From contig JACGWO010000012.1 in the NCBI GenBank assembly GCA_034509735.1, positions 22,535,188 to 22,599,187 on the forward strand: a stretch of DNA of 64,000 nucleotides, written 5' to 3'. The DNA is from Sesamum alatum (taxonomy: Eukaryota > Streptophyta > Magnoliopsida > Lamiales > Pedaliaceae). The notes beneath the pieces were generated by a model that was not told where the DNA came from, ran no database searches, and saw only the letters and a program-made list of their open reading frames with translations. Of the stretch, positions 34,466 to 47,631 are shown in pieces; within the stretch, counting starts at the first letter, position 1; every line of letters starts with the position of its first letter. The position numbers and the translations under genes are program-made.

Positions 34466-35340
34466 ACTATGATTGTGCAACGACTATTAACTATTGTTTC
34501 AAAATGCTAGATTAAACCTCAGCCATAACTAAAAATTATGATAATTATTTTCACTGTGATTAAAGTTAAGTTTTCACATTGGTTTTGTTTGACCTGATAA
34601 ATAGTATTGATTTGTTATGATATTTAAGTTACACTCATTTATAATATAGGACATAATTAATTCTTCGACAATGATATTTAATTTGATACGTGATCGTTTA
34701 TACTATAAGGACATCAAGTAATCACAAATTTAACAAAAAAGAAGAAAAAAAACAAAAATAAAAAGACTTTTCATGCAATTAATTAGTTCAACTTAACTTA
34801 GTGGATTAATCTTTTATATAATATCGATGAAGAAAGATAAAGTAAAGAGAGGAAATAACAAAGAATATTACTTTACTGGAAAATCCATAGTTTAGTTTCA
34901 GCTTTGTGACCTAATGAGAAAGTTTTATTTGGTTCATGCACAAATAGAGCGTTCACATCTTGGTAAATCAGTCCTTGATACACACGATTCCCCGCATATA
35001 AATAAAGAACTGTGACGTGAGATAAAAAAGAAAAAAAATTATAAAAAAAAAAAAGCAATTATGGTGTAAGGGGATAAAAAAGAAAGAAAGTGGAGTGAGA
35101 AAATTAGAGAGGGAGAGAAAAAATAAATAAATTGTAATTGTATGTCTATTAAAAATATGAAAGTTTGTGAAGAAAAGAAACATGGAGAAGTAAGGTAAGA
35201 GAGAAACGTGGAGTAGTGGGTTGGAAGAAAAAAAATTTGTAATTGTAAGATTATTAAAAAATGTTGAAATTACTATTCTGATCAATTTTTATTTTTAGGG
35301 AAGAAATGAATTAAATGGTAAATTTGAGTATTCAAAAGTT
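34466..35340. other. AT-rich intergenic DNA, no gene seen
   Basis: A purine-rich stretch (35010-35235, with repeated GAGAGAAA-like segments) is the only compositional feature. The minus-strand open frames there are low-complexity Phe/Leu/Ser and I do not call them genes. Confidence 0.5.
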
Positions 35341-35348
35341 GGTATGAC

Positions 35349-35610
35349 GCCGAGGAGGCCTAGCTTAGTTGCCGAAGTTGAGGCCCCATGATCTTAGAGG
35401 TCATGGTTCGAACCCCTGCGTGGGTTGATGTTATTTCTACTGTATAGTAGGTATTATTTGTTGTTATAATAGCTAGGTGTTAATTATGCGATATTGTTGA
35501 TATGATTGTTTGTAATTGTCTCTGTTCGATGTTGATAGTCGACAGGACTGGATGTAATCACTTTACTTTCTAGTAATAAAATTCATCGCTTTCAATTCTA
35601 AAAAAAAATT
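35349..35610 (+). mobile_element. tRNA-derived SINE, copy 1
   Basis: The A-box TAGCTTAGTTG (35361-35371) and B-box GGTTCGAACCC (35405-35415) sit in a tRNA-like head. A roughly 180-bp body unrelated to tRNA and a tail ending CAATTCTAAAAAAAAA follow. The body matches the copy at 37000-37251 closely. A diverged target duplication may be AAAAGTTGGTATGAC upstream and AAAATTGATAAGAC downstream. Confidence 0.8.
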
Positions 35611-35799
35611 AAAATTGATAAGACAAAATGTTTTCTTTTACAATAGTATAAATATATATTGCTGGAAAAATTGCAATTTTCGTCCAGATTCTTAGGGGCG
35701 GCGGCACTTTCAGTCCAAGCCCTATATTGCTTTCCATTTGTGTTGCAATAAAGTTTAAATTTGATGGAAATTTACCGACAATTACTATTCAATTTCAAC

Positions 35800-36070
35800 A
35801 TAAACTTACACGGTGTTTGGTCAGAAAAAAATTGTTTGGCTTGCAATAAATTAGTAATAAGTCAATAGGAGGTATATCTGGGTTAGTATTTATTTATTTA
35901 TTTATTTTTTTGTTAATATCAGCAAATTCGGTGAATTGAATTTGACTAACATATGGATCTATTTATTAGATAAAATAAATATCAAGAGTACTAGATATAA
36001 TTTTTCCAAACTACAAAAAGGCCATATGTAATAACACCAAACCTCATATAAGGGTATAGGAAAAAATTTA
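35800..36070. mobile_element. Truncated MITE related to 33910-34456
   Basis: It shares the internal segment (GCAATAAATTAGTAATAAGTC) and the right-arm region (around ATGTAATAACACCAAACCTC) with the complete copies. The left end is missing or replaced by an unrelated repeat (35660-35800). Confidence 0.5.
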
Positions 36071-36239
36071 AACCAAAAAGGAATCTGGAATTGGAGCATG
36101 AAAATGTTGTACGGCTGATAAAAACCTTCCTAATAGAAATAATGGAGTTCTAATTGATCAAAGTAGTAAAATGCTCGCTTTACAAAACTTTATATAAAAT
36201 CTGAAATTCAACGTGCGAAAAAGAATTTTTTTTAAAAAA

Positions 36240-36353
36240 ATAAATCGATTACAATCATTGATGTCGAATATCAATATCTAACAAAAATAATTACAACAAT
36301 CATACCCTTATAAAAAAAATCATATAAATTAAATCTAAACAACACCTACTATT
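36240..36353 (-). mobile_element. SINE copy, head-truncated
   Basis: On the minus strand it matches the middle and 3' body of the SINE (AATAGTAGGTGTTGTTTAGA then TTGTTAGATATTGATATTCG). The tRNA head is missing. It abuts copy 2 head to head. Confidence 0.55.
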
Positions 36354-36354
36354 A

Positions 36355-36560
36355 CGTCGATGAAGCCTCGCTCAGTCGGCAAAGCTGAAGTCCCATGACA
36401 TTAGAGGTCAGGGGTTCAAACCCATCAATGCGTGAGATGTTGTTCTATTGCATAGTAGGTGTTGTCTTTCTGCTATAATAGTAAGTGTTATTTTAATTTA
36501 TGTAATATTGTTGATTAGAGTATGATTGCTCGCTTCAAATGTCAATCTAAAGGTTGAAGC
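36355..36560 (+). mobile_element. tRNA-derived SINE, copy 2, diverged
   Basis: The tRNA-like head has an A-box-like CGCTCAGTCGG (36369-36379) and a B-box GGGTTCAAACCC (36412-36423), followed by the family body (ATAGTAGGTGTTG). It is clearly more diverged than copies 1 and 3, and its 3' end is indistinct beyond about 36560. Confidence 0.65.
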
Positions 36561-36983
36561 TTGTTCTTGTATTGGATACATAATCTCTTCCGACTTTGTT
36601 GAGTGAATTACATGTTCCCTTGTAATATAGTATCAGTTAAACTTGAATGTTTGATGCATGCCAGTGAAGACGTTGAACCCTCGTGGTTGTGGTATTTCGT
36701 TGTGAGAGAAAGCTTTTTCGACTTGCTTTATTGTGGATTTGTTGTTTGTATTTAGTGCATTATATGTGATGGATGTCATTTTTTATTGGCATGAGCAAGG
36801 TATGAATAGTTTGGACTTATTTTTATTGGGTTTGAATACTATAGACTTTGATATGAATCTGTTTCATGATAGACCTTACTTAAACATGTTTGGTCGAATT
36901 AGTCAATCCAAAAATAAAAGAGAAACTTTGTATTTATTCGACCCATCAAAATGCATAATGCCCAAATTTAGTGTGTGTTTATT
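36561..36983. other. Unassigned DNA between SINE copies
   Basis: An open frame (36733-37116, plus) exists, but its last third is SINE sequence and the rest shows no domain. I do not call it a gene. Confidence 0.4.
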
Positions 36984-36999
36984 GCGAATTTATTATTTT

Positions 37000-37251
37000 T
37001 TTGAATTGGAAGCGATGAATTTATTAATCGAAAGTAAAGTGATTACATTGAGTTATGTCGGCTATCAATATCGAATAGAAATAATTACAAACAAACAAAT
37101 CAATAATATCACATAAACTAACACCTAGCTATTACAACAAAATCATACCTACTATACAGTAGAAATAACATCAACCCACGCAGGGGTTCGAACCCATGAC
37201 CTCTAGTATCATGGGGCCTCAGCTTCGCCAACTAAGCTAGGCCTCCTCGAC
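37000..37251 (-). mobile_element. tRNA-derived SINE, copy 3, with intact target duplication
   Basis: On the minus strand it runs CGTCGAGGAGGCC, A-box TAGCTTAGTTG (37239-37229), B-box GGGTTCGAACCC (37196-37185), then the body and a CAATTCAAAAAAA tail. A perfect 16-bp duplication GCGAATTTATTATTTT flanks it (36984-36999 and 37252-37267). This fixes the family's ends and shows a retrotransposition event. Confidence 0.92.
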
Positions 37252-37389
37252 GCGAATTTATTATTTTGAATATGTGTAAAATACAAATTTATTATAAACT
37301 TTAATTTGGAACTCAATGTTTAGCCAATTTATTTGGAGTTTGATAATTTATTTTAAAAAATTATAATGTCGAGATATATATATATATAT

Positions 37390-37709
37390 CACTACAAAAA
37401 AAAAAATGACATTTTGACCATGGTTAATTGTCATGGTTAATACTAAATAACCATAGAGAAAATCATTGACCATGGCCACGCAACGGTTGTCGGCCGTAAT
37501 TTTTGCGAGGGTGGCTAAAACATTTGTCATGGCTAAAAACCATGGCGAATGTTTTTACCACAGCTAAAAGCCGTGGCAAATAAGTTTTTCATGGTGGAAA
37601 AGCTAGTTTTTGCATCGATTTTATTTAATCATAGTTAATAATAATTATTTACCACGATTTTTAGCCATGATCATTAAAAATGTAGCTAATATTAATTCTT
37701 TTTCTAGTG
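37390..37709. mobile_element. CACTA MITE, 320 bp
   Basis: It begins CACTACAAAAAAAAAAATGA and ends TTCTTTTTCTAGTG (the complement of CACTAGAAAAAG). The interior carries repeated CCATGGTTAA / TAGCCATGG motifs shared with the element at 53201-53503. The flanking triplets (TAT and TGT) differ by one base. Confidence 0.7.
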
Positions 37710-37762
37710 TGTAATGTATCACAAACTGGGTCTAGATGCTATATATAACAACTCTCGTACAA

Positions 37763-38535
37763 GGGAAAAATGCAATTTACCCCCCTGTGTTATCGGAAAT
37801 GTGCACTTTACCCCTCTGTGAAAAATAAAACAGCAATTTACCTTCTTGTGTTATCAGAAATAGAGCAAAATACCCCCTTCAGCTCAATGGTGCATTACAC
37901 GCGCTCTCTCTGCGTCTGGGCTAATTTTTATCCAATAAAAACATTTATTTACATATATATATATATATTTAATTTACTATATTAATAAATATATATTTAG
38001 AAAAATAATATTTAGTATATTAAATATTATATGTTATTAAGAAAAATAATATATATACATATATATATACATATATATTTCTCCCTTTCTTCTCCATTCT
38101 CGCCGCCGCCGCTGCCGCCATCTCCTTCCCCTCGCGCCGACGATGACCCCAACCACCTCCCTCTCGTTGCTGCCGCCTCCTCCCGCTGACCTCGTCTCCC
38201 CGTCGCCACCCAGTTCAGCACCCCCGCCCCCGCCGCCTCCTCCTCCTCCGCCCTCCCCTGGCCGCGTCTTCCTCCCCTTTCCCGCCGAGAACCTCCCTCC
38301 GTGGCCGCGTCCTCCTCCACCTTCGCCCAGATCCGCTCCTTCCCCGCTGCCCGACCGCGTCTTCCTCTACCTCCGTCGCGTCCAACTCCATCTCCGCCCA
38401 GATCCGTCTCCTCTCCCCCACCACTTCCGCAGCCGCCTCTTCCTCTGCCCAGATCCGCCTCCTCCCTCCCCCTCCACTTCCGCCGTCGCCTCCTCCTCCG
38501 CCACGCCCCTCTCCCCGCCGACATCCCCCACCTCC

Positions 38536-38574
<39 letters not shown>

Positions 38575-38968
38575 AATACATATATATAAACATATCTTAT
38601 TATAAAAGTATAAATATTTATATTCAAATTTAATTATATATAATATATAATTTTAATTACTATTTGATTTTAATTTGAACCGTTGATTTAAATTAGATGA
38701 AATCTACACCATTGATTCGTTAGTTAAATTTGGACCTTAGATTGATCAAGATCCAATGGCTATTAAATAAAGACATAAATATTATTTTAAATTTTAAATT
38801 AAAAAAATAAAAAATAATAAGAAATAGCGCGTGTTCTTCACGAAACGCGTCAGGGGGGTATTTTGCTCTATTTCTGTTAACACAGGGGGGTAAATTGCTG
38901 TTTTATTTTTCATATGGGGGTAAATTGCACATTTCCCATAACACAGGGGGGTAAATTGCATTTAACCC
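37763..38968. mobile_element. MULE-type element with GC-rich internal island, 1206 bp
   Basis: The termini GGGAAAAATGCAATTTACCC and the complement of GGGTTAAATGCAATTTACCC begin arms of about 140 bp. A perfect 9-bp duplication CTCGTACAA flanks them (37754-37762 and 38969-38977). Between TA-rich inner flanks lies a roughly 460-bp island (38090-38550) of high GC content, built of imperfect repeats (GCCCAGATCCG three times at about 38329, 38397 and 38447; CGCGTCYTCCTC three times), ending in CT and TA dinucleotide runs. Open frames in it are low-complexity Pro/Ser or Arg/Gly. Its arms match the small GCAATTTACC hairpin MITEs, so it may be their longer relative with acquired DNA, as in Pack-MULEs. 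Confidence 0.75.
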
Positions 38969-38977
38969 CTCGTACAA

Positions 38978-39935
38978 TAATCAAGTTTCTTTTGGAAAAA
39001 ATAAATAAATAATTCTCGAATGTAATTTCGATCATAAAAAATAAAAAAAAAAGTTATATTTTCAAATCGTTATAAGTTGCATGAATTGATTCATAGCTAA
39101 TGTGAAAATAGCAAATCGTTATCAAAATCTATCTTTTTCAGCTTAGATTTCCGTATCATCATGAAATGCTCAAATTAATTTATTATAACCATAGTATTAT
39201 ATATATCATCCCATTAATTAAAATAACTATTAGTGAAAAACACGCGCATTCCAAGATTAATTTATATTTGCATATTATCAAATTGAAAAATTAATCATAA
39301 CTTTCTTAGCAGATAAATACAAAGTTATATTACAATAATTAATTGGAGTATTAATTAGTGGTCCCAAAATAGGTAGTTAGCACTTGGAAGTTTCTAATTA
39401 ATCCCATTAAACCATTTCTCCAGCAGCAAGTGATGAATAATTTATATATTTTTGTCAGGAGTATTGTGAATAATTAATTCACTAACTATACTTCCACCTC
39501 TTAATTAGTTATATCATAAAAGCCTCTCATGGACAACGCAATTGTTAGCTTGTGAAATAAATATTATTCTATTCTACTAGCTAACTATATAAATTGAAAA
39601 AAAAAATAATTCAAATCAAATTTAAGTAAAATTGTAAATGTATTATACTTGTTGTCTGATATGTGTATAATTTAAAGAAAAAGGCAGTTATATAATAAAA
39701 CACTTATAATGTGATGGATCTGTATATGAAATAATTAACTATATTTCAGCACCAAAAAGAAAAAAAAAAAACTATATTCAAATTGGATTTTGTATTATAA
39801 ATTTTATTACATCTTATATTGTATTTAATACGTCTTGCATGCTATGGGGATTTTCTGATGTACTTTTTGTCACACACTGGTATTACACCAATATCCGATC
39901 GGCAAATGTGATTTGAAAATTGAAAATTATAATTA
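38978..39935. other. AT-rich intergenic DNA, no gene seen
   Basis: No domain, repeat pair or RNA gene is recognised. It is mostly A/T-rich with short tracts. Confidence 0.5.
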
Positions 39936-40267
39936 GGGTTAATTACAATGACTTTCGATTAGGTTTTTATAATTACGGATATTCTCTCATTATTTAAAAA
40001 ATTATAAATACGCCATTGAAATTTGTAATATTTAACCAATGGCATGAAATGGTCTATTTTGCCATTGATTTTTTTTAAAATTGTAGAAAAATCAGTTGAG
40101 GCAGATATTATTGCTCCTCTGTGTAAAAAAACCTCCCTCTTCGCATTTTTGTCCAGAAAAATTTAAAAAAATTTAAAAAATAATTCAATCTGTACAAGGG
40201 TATTTTGAATAAGGAAGATGTATTTGTAATTATGACAAACCTCACGGGAGGCTATTGTAATTCACCT
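39936..40267. mobile_element. MULE-type foldback MITE, 332 bp
   Basis: The left arm GGGTTAATTACAATGACTTT pairs with the right end (GGCTATTGTAATTCACC). The flanks TTATAATTA (39927-39935) and TTAAAATTA (40268-40276) form a 9-bp duplication with one mismatch. The interior (ATTGCTCCTCTGTGTAAAAA) matches the element at 42236-42659. Confidence 0.7.
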
Positions 40268-40276
40268 TTAAAATTA

Positions 40277-41108
40277 AATTCACATATAACCTAAAAGTTG
40301 GCCAACATACAATCCATACTCGAGTGTGATACCAATAATAGAACAACAAAGTGAGAGAAAGATTTGTCGTCTTTCACATCGAGTGTAATAAAATTACATT
40401 ATTTGTTTATTTAATAAATAAAAAGTTTATTCATCACTTGACATATACCTACTAACAACGTACAAATTTGCTATAAAAAAAATCCAATAAGGAATTAAAA
40501 TCCAATTAAATGGTAAAAAATCTTGTATAACACTTTTGATGTTACACGTTAATGTCACACCCATCCGGACATGTGCATTCACTTTTAAATTACAATGTAA
40601 TTTAAGTATACTTTTTTATTTTTTTAAAGGGAGCATGTGACAATCTCACACTAAAAGATGACACTCAATGACTACTGCCTAAACATCATTAATAGACAAC
40701 TTTTGCATGTTAATTAATGAAGTGTTTGTAATAACTTTTATTTTTATTATGAAAATTAGTTATAGAAAAAAATTTAAGTTAATTAAAAAAAAAGTTTGGA
40801 ATGTTTGAAAACAAAAGTTTAAAGTTAGAAAAGGCTGAAGTGTTCGTAAAAAATAACTTAATATTTACAATTTTACTAATAAGCTGCAGAATTTGGTAGG
40901 AAATTGTTTATAACTTATTTTCTACGGCAAAATTATGCTTTTAGACCTATGGATAGGAGTTCAACACATTTAATCCTATGCTTAATTTAGAAAATTTTTA
41001 AAATAATTCTAAAATTGAAAAAATTTGACACATGTAGTCCCATAAATGCCAAAAGGCAGAGGACTAAATATGTCGAATTTTTTCAATTTTGAGATCATTT
41101 TGAGACAA
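40277..41108. other. AT-rich intergenic DNA with one repeat arm
   Basis: 40921-41108 contains an imperfect inverted repeat (around TTTAGAAAATTTTTAAAATA and GACAATTTTAAAAA) related to 30251-30410. No gene is seen. Confidence 0.45.
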
Positions 41109-41117
41109 TTTTAAAAA

Positions 41118-42226
<1,109 letters not shown>

Positions 42227-42235
42227 TTTTAAAAA

Positions 42236-42659
42236 GGGTAAATTACATCTACTCCTTTGAGGTTTGGCATAATTACAAATACCCCATCGCTGTTTGAAAA
42301 ATTACAAATACTCCCCTAAGGTTTGTAATTTTTAACCAAATGCCTAAAATTGACCATTTTGCCCTTGAATTTTTTTATTAAAATTGTAGAAAAATCGATC
42401 AAGAGAAAATGTATTATTGCTCCTCTGCGTAAAAAACTTAAGAAACCTCTCCCTACACATTGTAGTCCAAAAAATTTTAAAAATTAAATAAAAATAATTC
42501 AGTGCATAAGGGCATTTTGGTCAGTTCACTCATAAAAATTGATGAAAATGGGTTATTGTTAGACGATTACAAACCTTAGGGGATATTTATAATTTGTCAA
42601 ACAATAAGAGAGTATTTGTTATTATGTCAAATATCAGGGGAGGTAAATGTAATTTATCT
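42236..42659. mobile_element. MULE-type foldback MITE adjoining the previous element, 424 bp
   Basis: It begins GGGTAAATTACATCTACTCC directly after the TTTTAAAAA that ends the previous element, and is followed by another TTTTAAAAA (42660-42668). The right arm reads GGGGAGGTAAATGTAATTTA before the duplication. It shares its interior with 39936-40267. Its right end is about 340 bp upstream of the RBOHD start codon. Confidence 0.8.
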
Positions 42660-42997
42660 TTTTAAAAATCTGGTAAAATAGTTAAACTAATTGTGTTGAA
42701 ATCCTGTCCTATTGAAGTAAAAAAATATAATTATATCTATTTTCAACTGATTAGTGTTAATGTTACACCGCGTGAGGTGAGGGTAAGCAAAAAGGTCGAA
42801 GACTTGGTAAGAAAGGATGAGGCAAAAAACAGAAAAAGAGTAAGAAAAGAGGAAATTATTACAACACAATTTCCTTATCTTTACCTTTTTCATGACATAT
42901 AATGTTTCCTTAAGTTTATCAGAAATTCTTGCATTTGCAGTGCTTCCTAATTTGCGTCTGATCAATTATTAGTACGTAGTCGCCTGTGGGATTCAAA

Positions 42998-45900
42998 ATG
43001 CAAAGCCCACAAGATGATCGCCACCACCGCCACCGCCACTCCGACACGGAGCTAATCGGCGGCGACGGAACGCCGTTCAGCGGTCCGTTAAGTGGGCCAT
43101 TGAACAAGAGGGCTGGTGGTGGCAGAAAAAGTCCCCAGTTCAGCCTCCCAGACACCCCCACCAGCGCCGCCGCCGGGGATGACTATGTGGAGATCACCCT
43201 CGACGTCCGGGAAGACTCGGTGGCGGTGCACAGCGTTAAGGCCGCCGGAGGCGGCGAGGTGGAGGAACCTGGGCTGACCAAGCTCCTGGAAAAGAAGTCT
43301 TCATTCGCGAGAAATGCCCCAGCAAGAATTATTAGGCAGGTGTCCCTTGAGCTTAAGCGGTTGGCTTCATTCACGCGCCACCCTCATCCAGCGCGGAGAC
43401 TTGATAGGACCAAATCCGCCGCCGTGTATGCGCTAAAGGGACTCAAGTTTTGCAGCCAGACAGAGGGCGGCGCCGCCTGGGCCGGGGTGGAGAAGCGGTT
43501 CGATAAGCTGACAGCCACCACCAATGGGTTGCTACCTCGCGCACTCTTTGGTGAATGCATTGGTAAAACAAAACACATTATTACAACATCAAAAGTCTTA
43601 ACTACCCAACAACTAATTTTCTTGCATGATTATACAACGAGGTGTGTGTGTGTGTGCGTTTTTTCCATATATATATATATATATATGTACATATTTTTAT
43701 ATATTTGCATCTATAGGTATGAATAAGGAGTCTGATCAGCAGTTCGCCGGCGAGCTTTTCGATGCGCTTTCTCGCCGGAGAAGTATCGCCGGAGATTCCA
43801 TCACAAAACTACAGCTGAAAGAGTTCTGGGATCAGATTGCTGATCAGAGTTTCGATTCTCGCCTTCAGACATTCTTCGACATGTAAGAAGGAGAGAATCT
43901 TGGATGCATCTATAATCATATTGTTAGTTAAGAACATTTATTAATCGCAACTCTATACAACTTTAATCCCGTGATTCCGATTATGGTTATGAATGTAGGG
44001 TTGATAAGGATGCCGATGGCAGGCTCACCGAGGATGAAGTCAGGGAGGTAAATTGATTCATTTACTTTATTATTGAATAATTATTAACATGTATAGTCTC
44101 TATGATTTATGTTGAATATTGTTTGGATATAAAATTTATAATCTCTTAAAAGCATGTTATAGGATGTTTGAGAGCTCGTAAAATGTTGAAAGTACTATTT
44201 TGTTAGTATTTAAATTAAAAAAGCTTATAAAATCTAAAATAAGATGTTCGAATTTGTGATAGTGTTGGAATCTCTTTGCAGATTATTAGCTTGAGTGCTT
44301 CTGCAAATAAGCTGTCAAATATCCAGAAGCAGGCTGATGAATATGCAAGATTGATAATGGAAGAACTAGACCCCAACAAGCTTGGTTACATAATGGTAAA
44401 ATCCAACAACTTAAAATAAGCTATCAACTGATTATGCATAAGCTATAAGCTTCTGAAATTGATGCTACACAGATAGAGAACTTGGAGATGCTTCTGCTGC
44501 AAGGTCCGATACAGACGGTGAGGACGAGAGGCGAAAGCCGGAACCTGAGCAAAATGCTGAGCGAAAAGCTTCAGCCGACGCAAGACCACCCTCTCAAGAG
44601 ATGGTACAGAGATTTTCACTACTCTTTGCTGGATAACTGGCAGAGGGTTTGGGTGATGGCTGTGTGGATTGGAGCTATGGTTGGCCTCTTTGCTTACAAG
44701 TATGTGCAGTATAGAAACCGGGCCGTTTTCGGCGTGATGGGGCACTGCGTGTGCATGGCGAAGGGCGCTGCCGAGACGCTGAAGCTGAACATGGCGCTGA
44801 TTTTGCTGCCGGTGTGCCGGAACACCATCACCTGGCTGAGGAACAAGACCAGGCTTGGAGTGGCTGTTCCCTTCGATGACAATCTTAATTTCCATAAAGT
44901 GAGTTGACCCCTTTTGGTCTTTTTTGAATAGTAACACTTGGGAGCTGGTTCAGGTGATCTCCGTCGTCTATGGTGCGAGCCCACATCATCAATGATTGAG
45001 TTGGGGCCCATAGGAGCTCTGACCAGCAAGTTTGAGGCGATCTTCACCATCCATGATGTGGGCTGCATCGTGGACAGTGGAGACCATCAAAACTTATTGG
45101 TTCAAAACAATAGCCAAGAATTCTTTTTCATAAACATAACAATTAAAGAAGTGTAAAGTAACATTACAATCTTCGTTTCTAGTTCATTAACTATGCTCAT
45201 TTTTTATTAGATCATTGCCATTGCAATAGCCATGGGGGTTGGAATACACGGGATTAGCCATCTAGCTTGTGACTTCCCCCGTCTCCTCAACGCCAGCCCG
45301 GAGAAATATCGGCCGATGGAGCCCTACTTCGGCCACCAGCCAACGAGCTATTGGCATTTTGTGAAGGGATGCGAAGGTTGGACAGGAATTGCGATGGTGG
45401 TTCTAATGGCTATAGCCTTCACACTTGCATCCCCATGGTTTAGGAGGAACAAAGTGAATCTACCAAAACCACTGAACAAACTCACAGGGTTCAATGCCTT
45501 TTGGTACTCACACCACCTATTCGTCGTCGTGTATGGCCTCCTCGTCGTTCATGGCATCAAGCTCTACTTGACCCATAAATGGTACAAGAAAACGGTTCGT
45601 ACAAACTCTAATATTCGTCTACTCAAATCCACATACATATATGCATGACGATATGTCTGAAAGAATTGTCTGATCGACAGACTTGGATGTATCTCGCGAT
45701 TCCTATCTTACTCTATGCTGGCGAAAGATTGATTAGGACATTCAGATCCAGCATCAAGGCCGTCAAGATTCTAAAGGTAAATATGATGTTTAAATATACT
45801 AGTATAAATAGAAAAATTCTAACTCGGCTTTAGTAGAATCATAACTAATTAATGAGGGAATGGGAATGAAATGAATTAGGTGGCAGTGTACCCTGGAAAT

Positions 45901-47591
45901 GTGCTAGCACTGCACATGTCAAAGCCTCAAGGATTCAAATACAAAAGTGGTCAATACATTTTTGTCAACTGCGCAGCTGTTTCTCCTTTCGAATGGTACG
46001 TACATAATAGTGGTGGTGGATCATCATATTCTTACATTATTATAAAAAAATTTGGGTAAATTACAACGGACTCCTTCAAGATGTTATAATAACAAGGGTT
46101 AAATGCATTTTTGATTCAGTAACTTAGGTCATTTGGCATTTTCATTCTTTAACTTTTTATGATAGCATTTTGGTCCTACATCTTTTTAATTTTTGTGATT
46201 TTAGTCATTTTTTCGTGGGAGTTCACCATTCTTGCCAGAAAATTGCATGTGCTAATCACGCGATATGTTAAAATTGGACTTTTGTTTCTATTGATCCATT
46301 TTTGTCAGCATTTTTTCTCTTTAACTTTTTAAGGTAGCATTTTGGTTTTACATCTTTTTAATTTTCGCAATTTTAGTCCTCTTTTTTGTCGGAGTTGACC
46401 CTTCCGCCGGTGGAAGTAGACTCCGACGAAGAAAATGACTAAATTCAGAATTATAATAAGATGTTGGAAAATGGATGCAGGCACCCTTTTTCAATAACCT
46501 CAGCACCTATGGATGATTATGTGAGTGTTCACATTCGGACATGTGGTGATTGGACTAGACAACTTAAAGCTGTTTTCTCTAAGGTAATTATTTATTTCCC
46601 TTTTCAATTAATTATCTTAATTTCAACTACATGATTATTGTTCTATATATATATATGTCTTATTTTTATTGTTCTTAAATATAATAATTATGAGTTAAGG
46701 AGATTTGGCTGAACTAACTTGTATTTTTCAAGATATTTTAGAATTTATCATAAGATACTAGTTATCATGGCACGTCGTCCCTGCGTACATATAAAATAAT
46801 ATTATATGCTTTAAAATTATTGAATATAATATATATATATATAAATCAATATATTACCTTTAAAAAATAGAAAAGAAGAGAAAAAACTAACTTTAGAGAT
46901 ATTATCGAGAAAATTAAAAAAATAGGTGTCGCGGTATCATAAATCGCCATTTGTGAGTGAGAAATGTCTTTTCTTTATATATTAGTATAGATTAAGTTTT
47001 TCTTTCTAAAAATAAGTTACTAAAGTTTTAGAATAAAATATAATTAAACTTATAAAATATTTATAATTACATGAATTTATAATTAATATGATCAGATCCG
47101 AAGGAAAAATAAATTACGAAATTTTTATTCTTTTTATAAAAAAAATAGAGTTTTCCTAATATCTTAAATTTTAATTTTATAAGATATTTTTGTACTATGA
47201 TATATAATTAAGTCAACCCAAATATCTTCTCATCAACCTAACACAATTATTTTAGTTGATACGATAATTATAAGAATTAAAATTATTCCTGGAGCTGTAG
47301 ATAATTAGTGGAGGTAAAATAAATTAATATTGGCGGGTCCCACTTAAATATTAAATAAATAGGTGGATTTTTCCAAAGATATGGACTTTGAGAAAATGAG
47401 ATGATATGGTTGACAATTATCTACTTTTATCATATTACACATAACAAATTAATATATATATATATATATATGGAATTTTGTCTTATTTTTGTTGTCCTAA
47501 GGCACCCAATAATTTTATTATTATATTTTTCTGGTTTAATCACGCATTGTGACAATAATCCTACGCAAATGCAAGCTGGTTTACATCAGTT

Positions 47592-47631
<40 letters not shown>

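Noticed and set aside
36733..37116. 127-aa open frame on the plus strand
   Set aside because: Its last third is antisense SINE sequence and the rest resembles nothing known.
38027..38593. Overlapping long open frames on both strands (up to 188 aa)
   Set aside because: They are low-complexity Arg/Gly or Pro/Ser translations of a GC-rich repeat island inside a transposon, without domain or splice context.
43183..43578. Minus-strand open frames opposite RBOHD exon 1
   Set aside because: They are shadows of a GC-rich coding exon on the plus strand.
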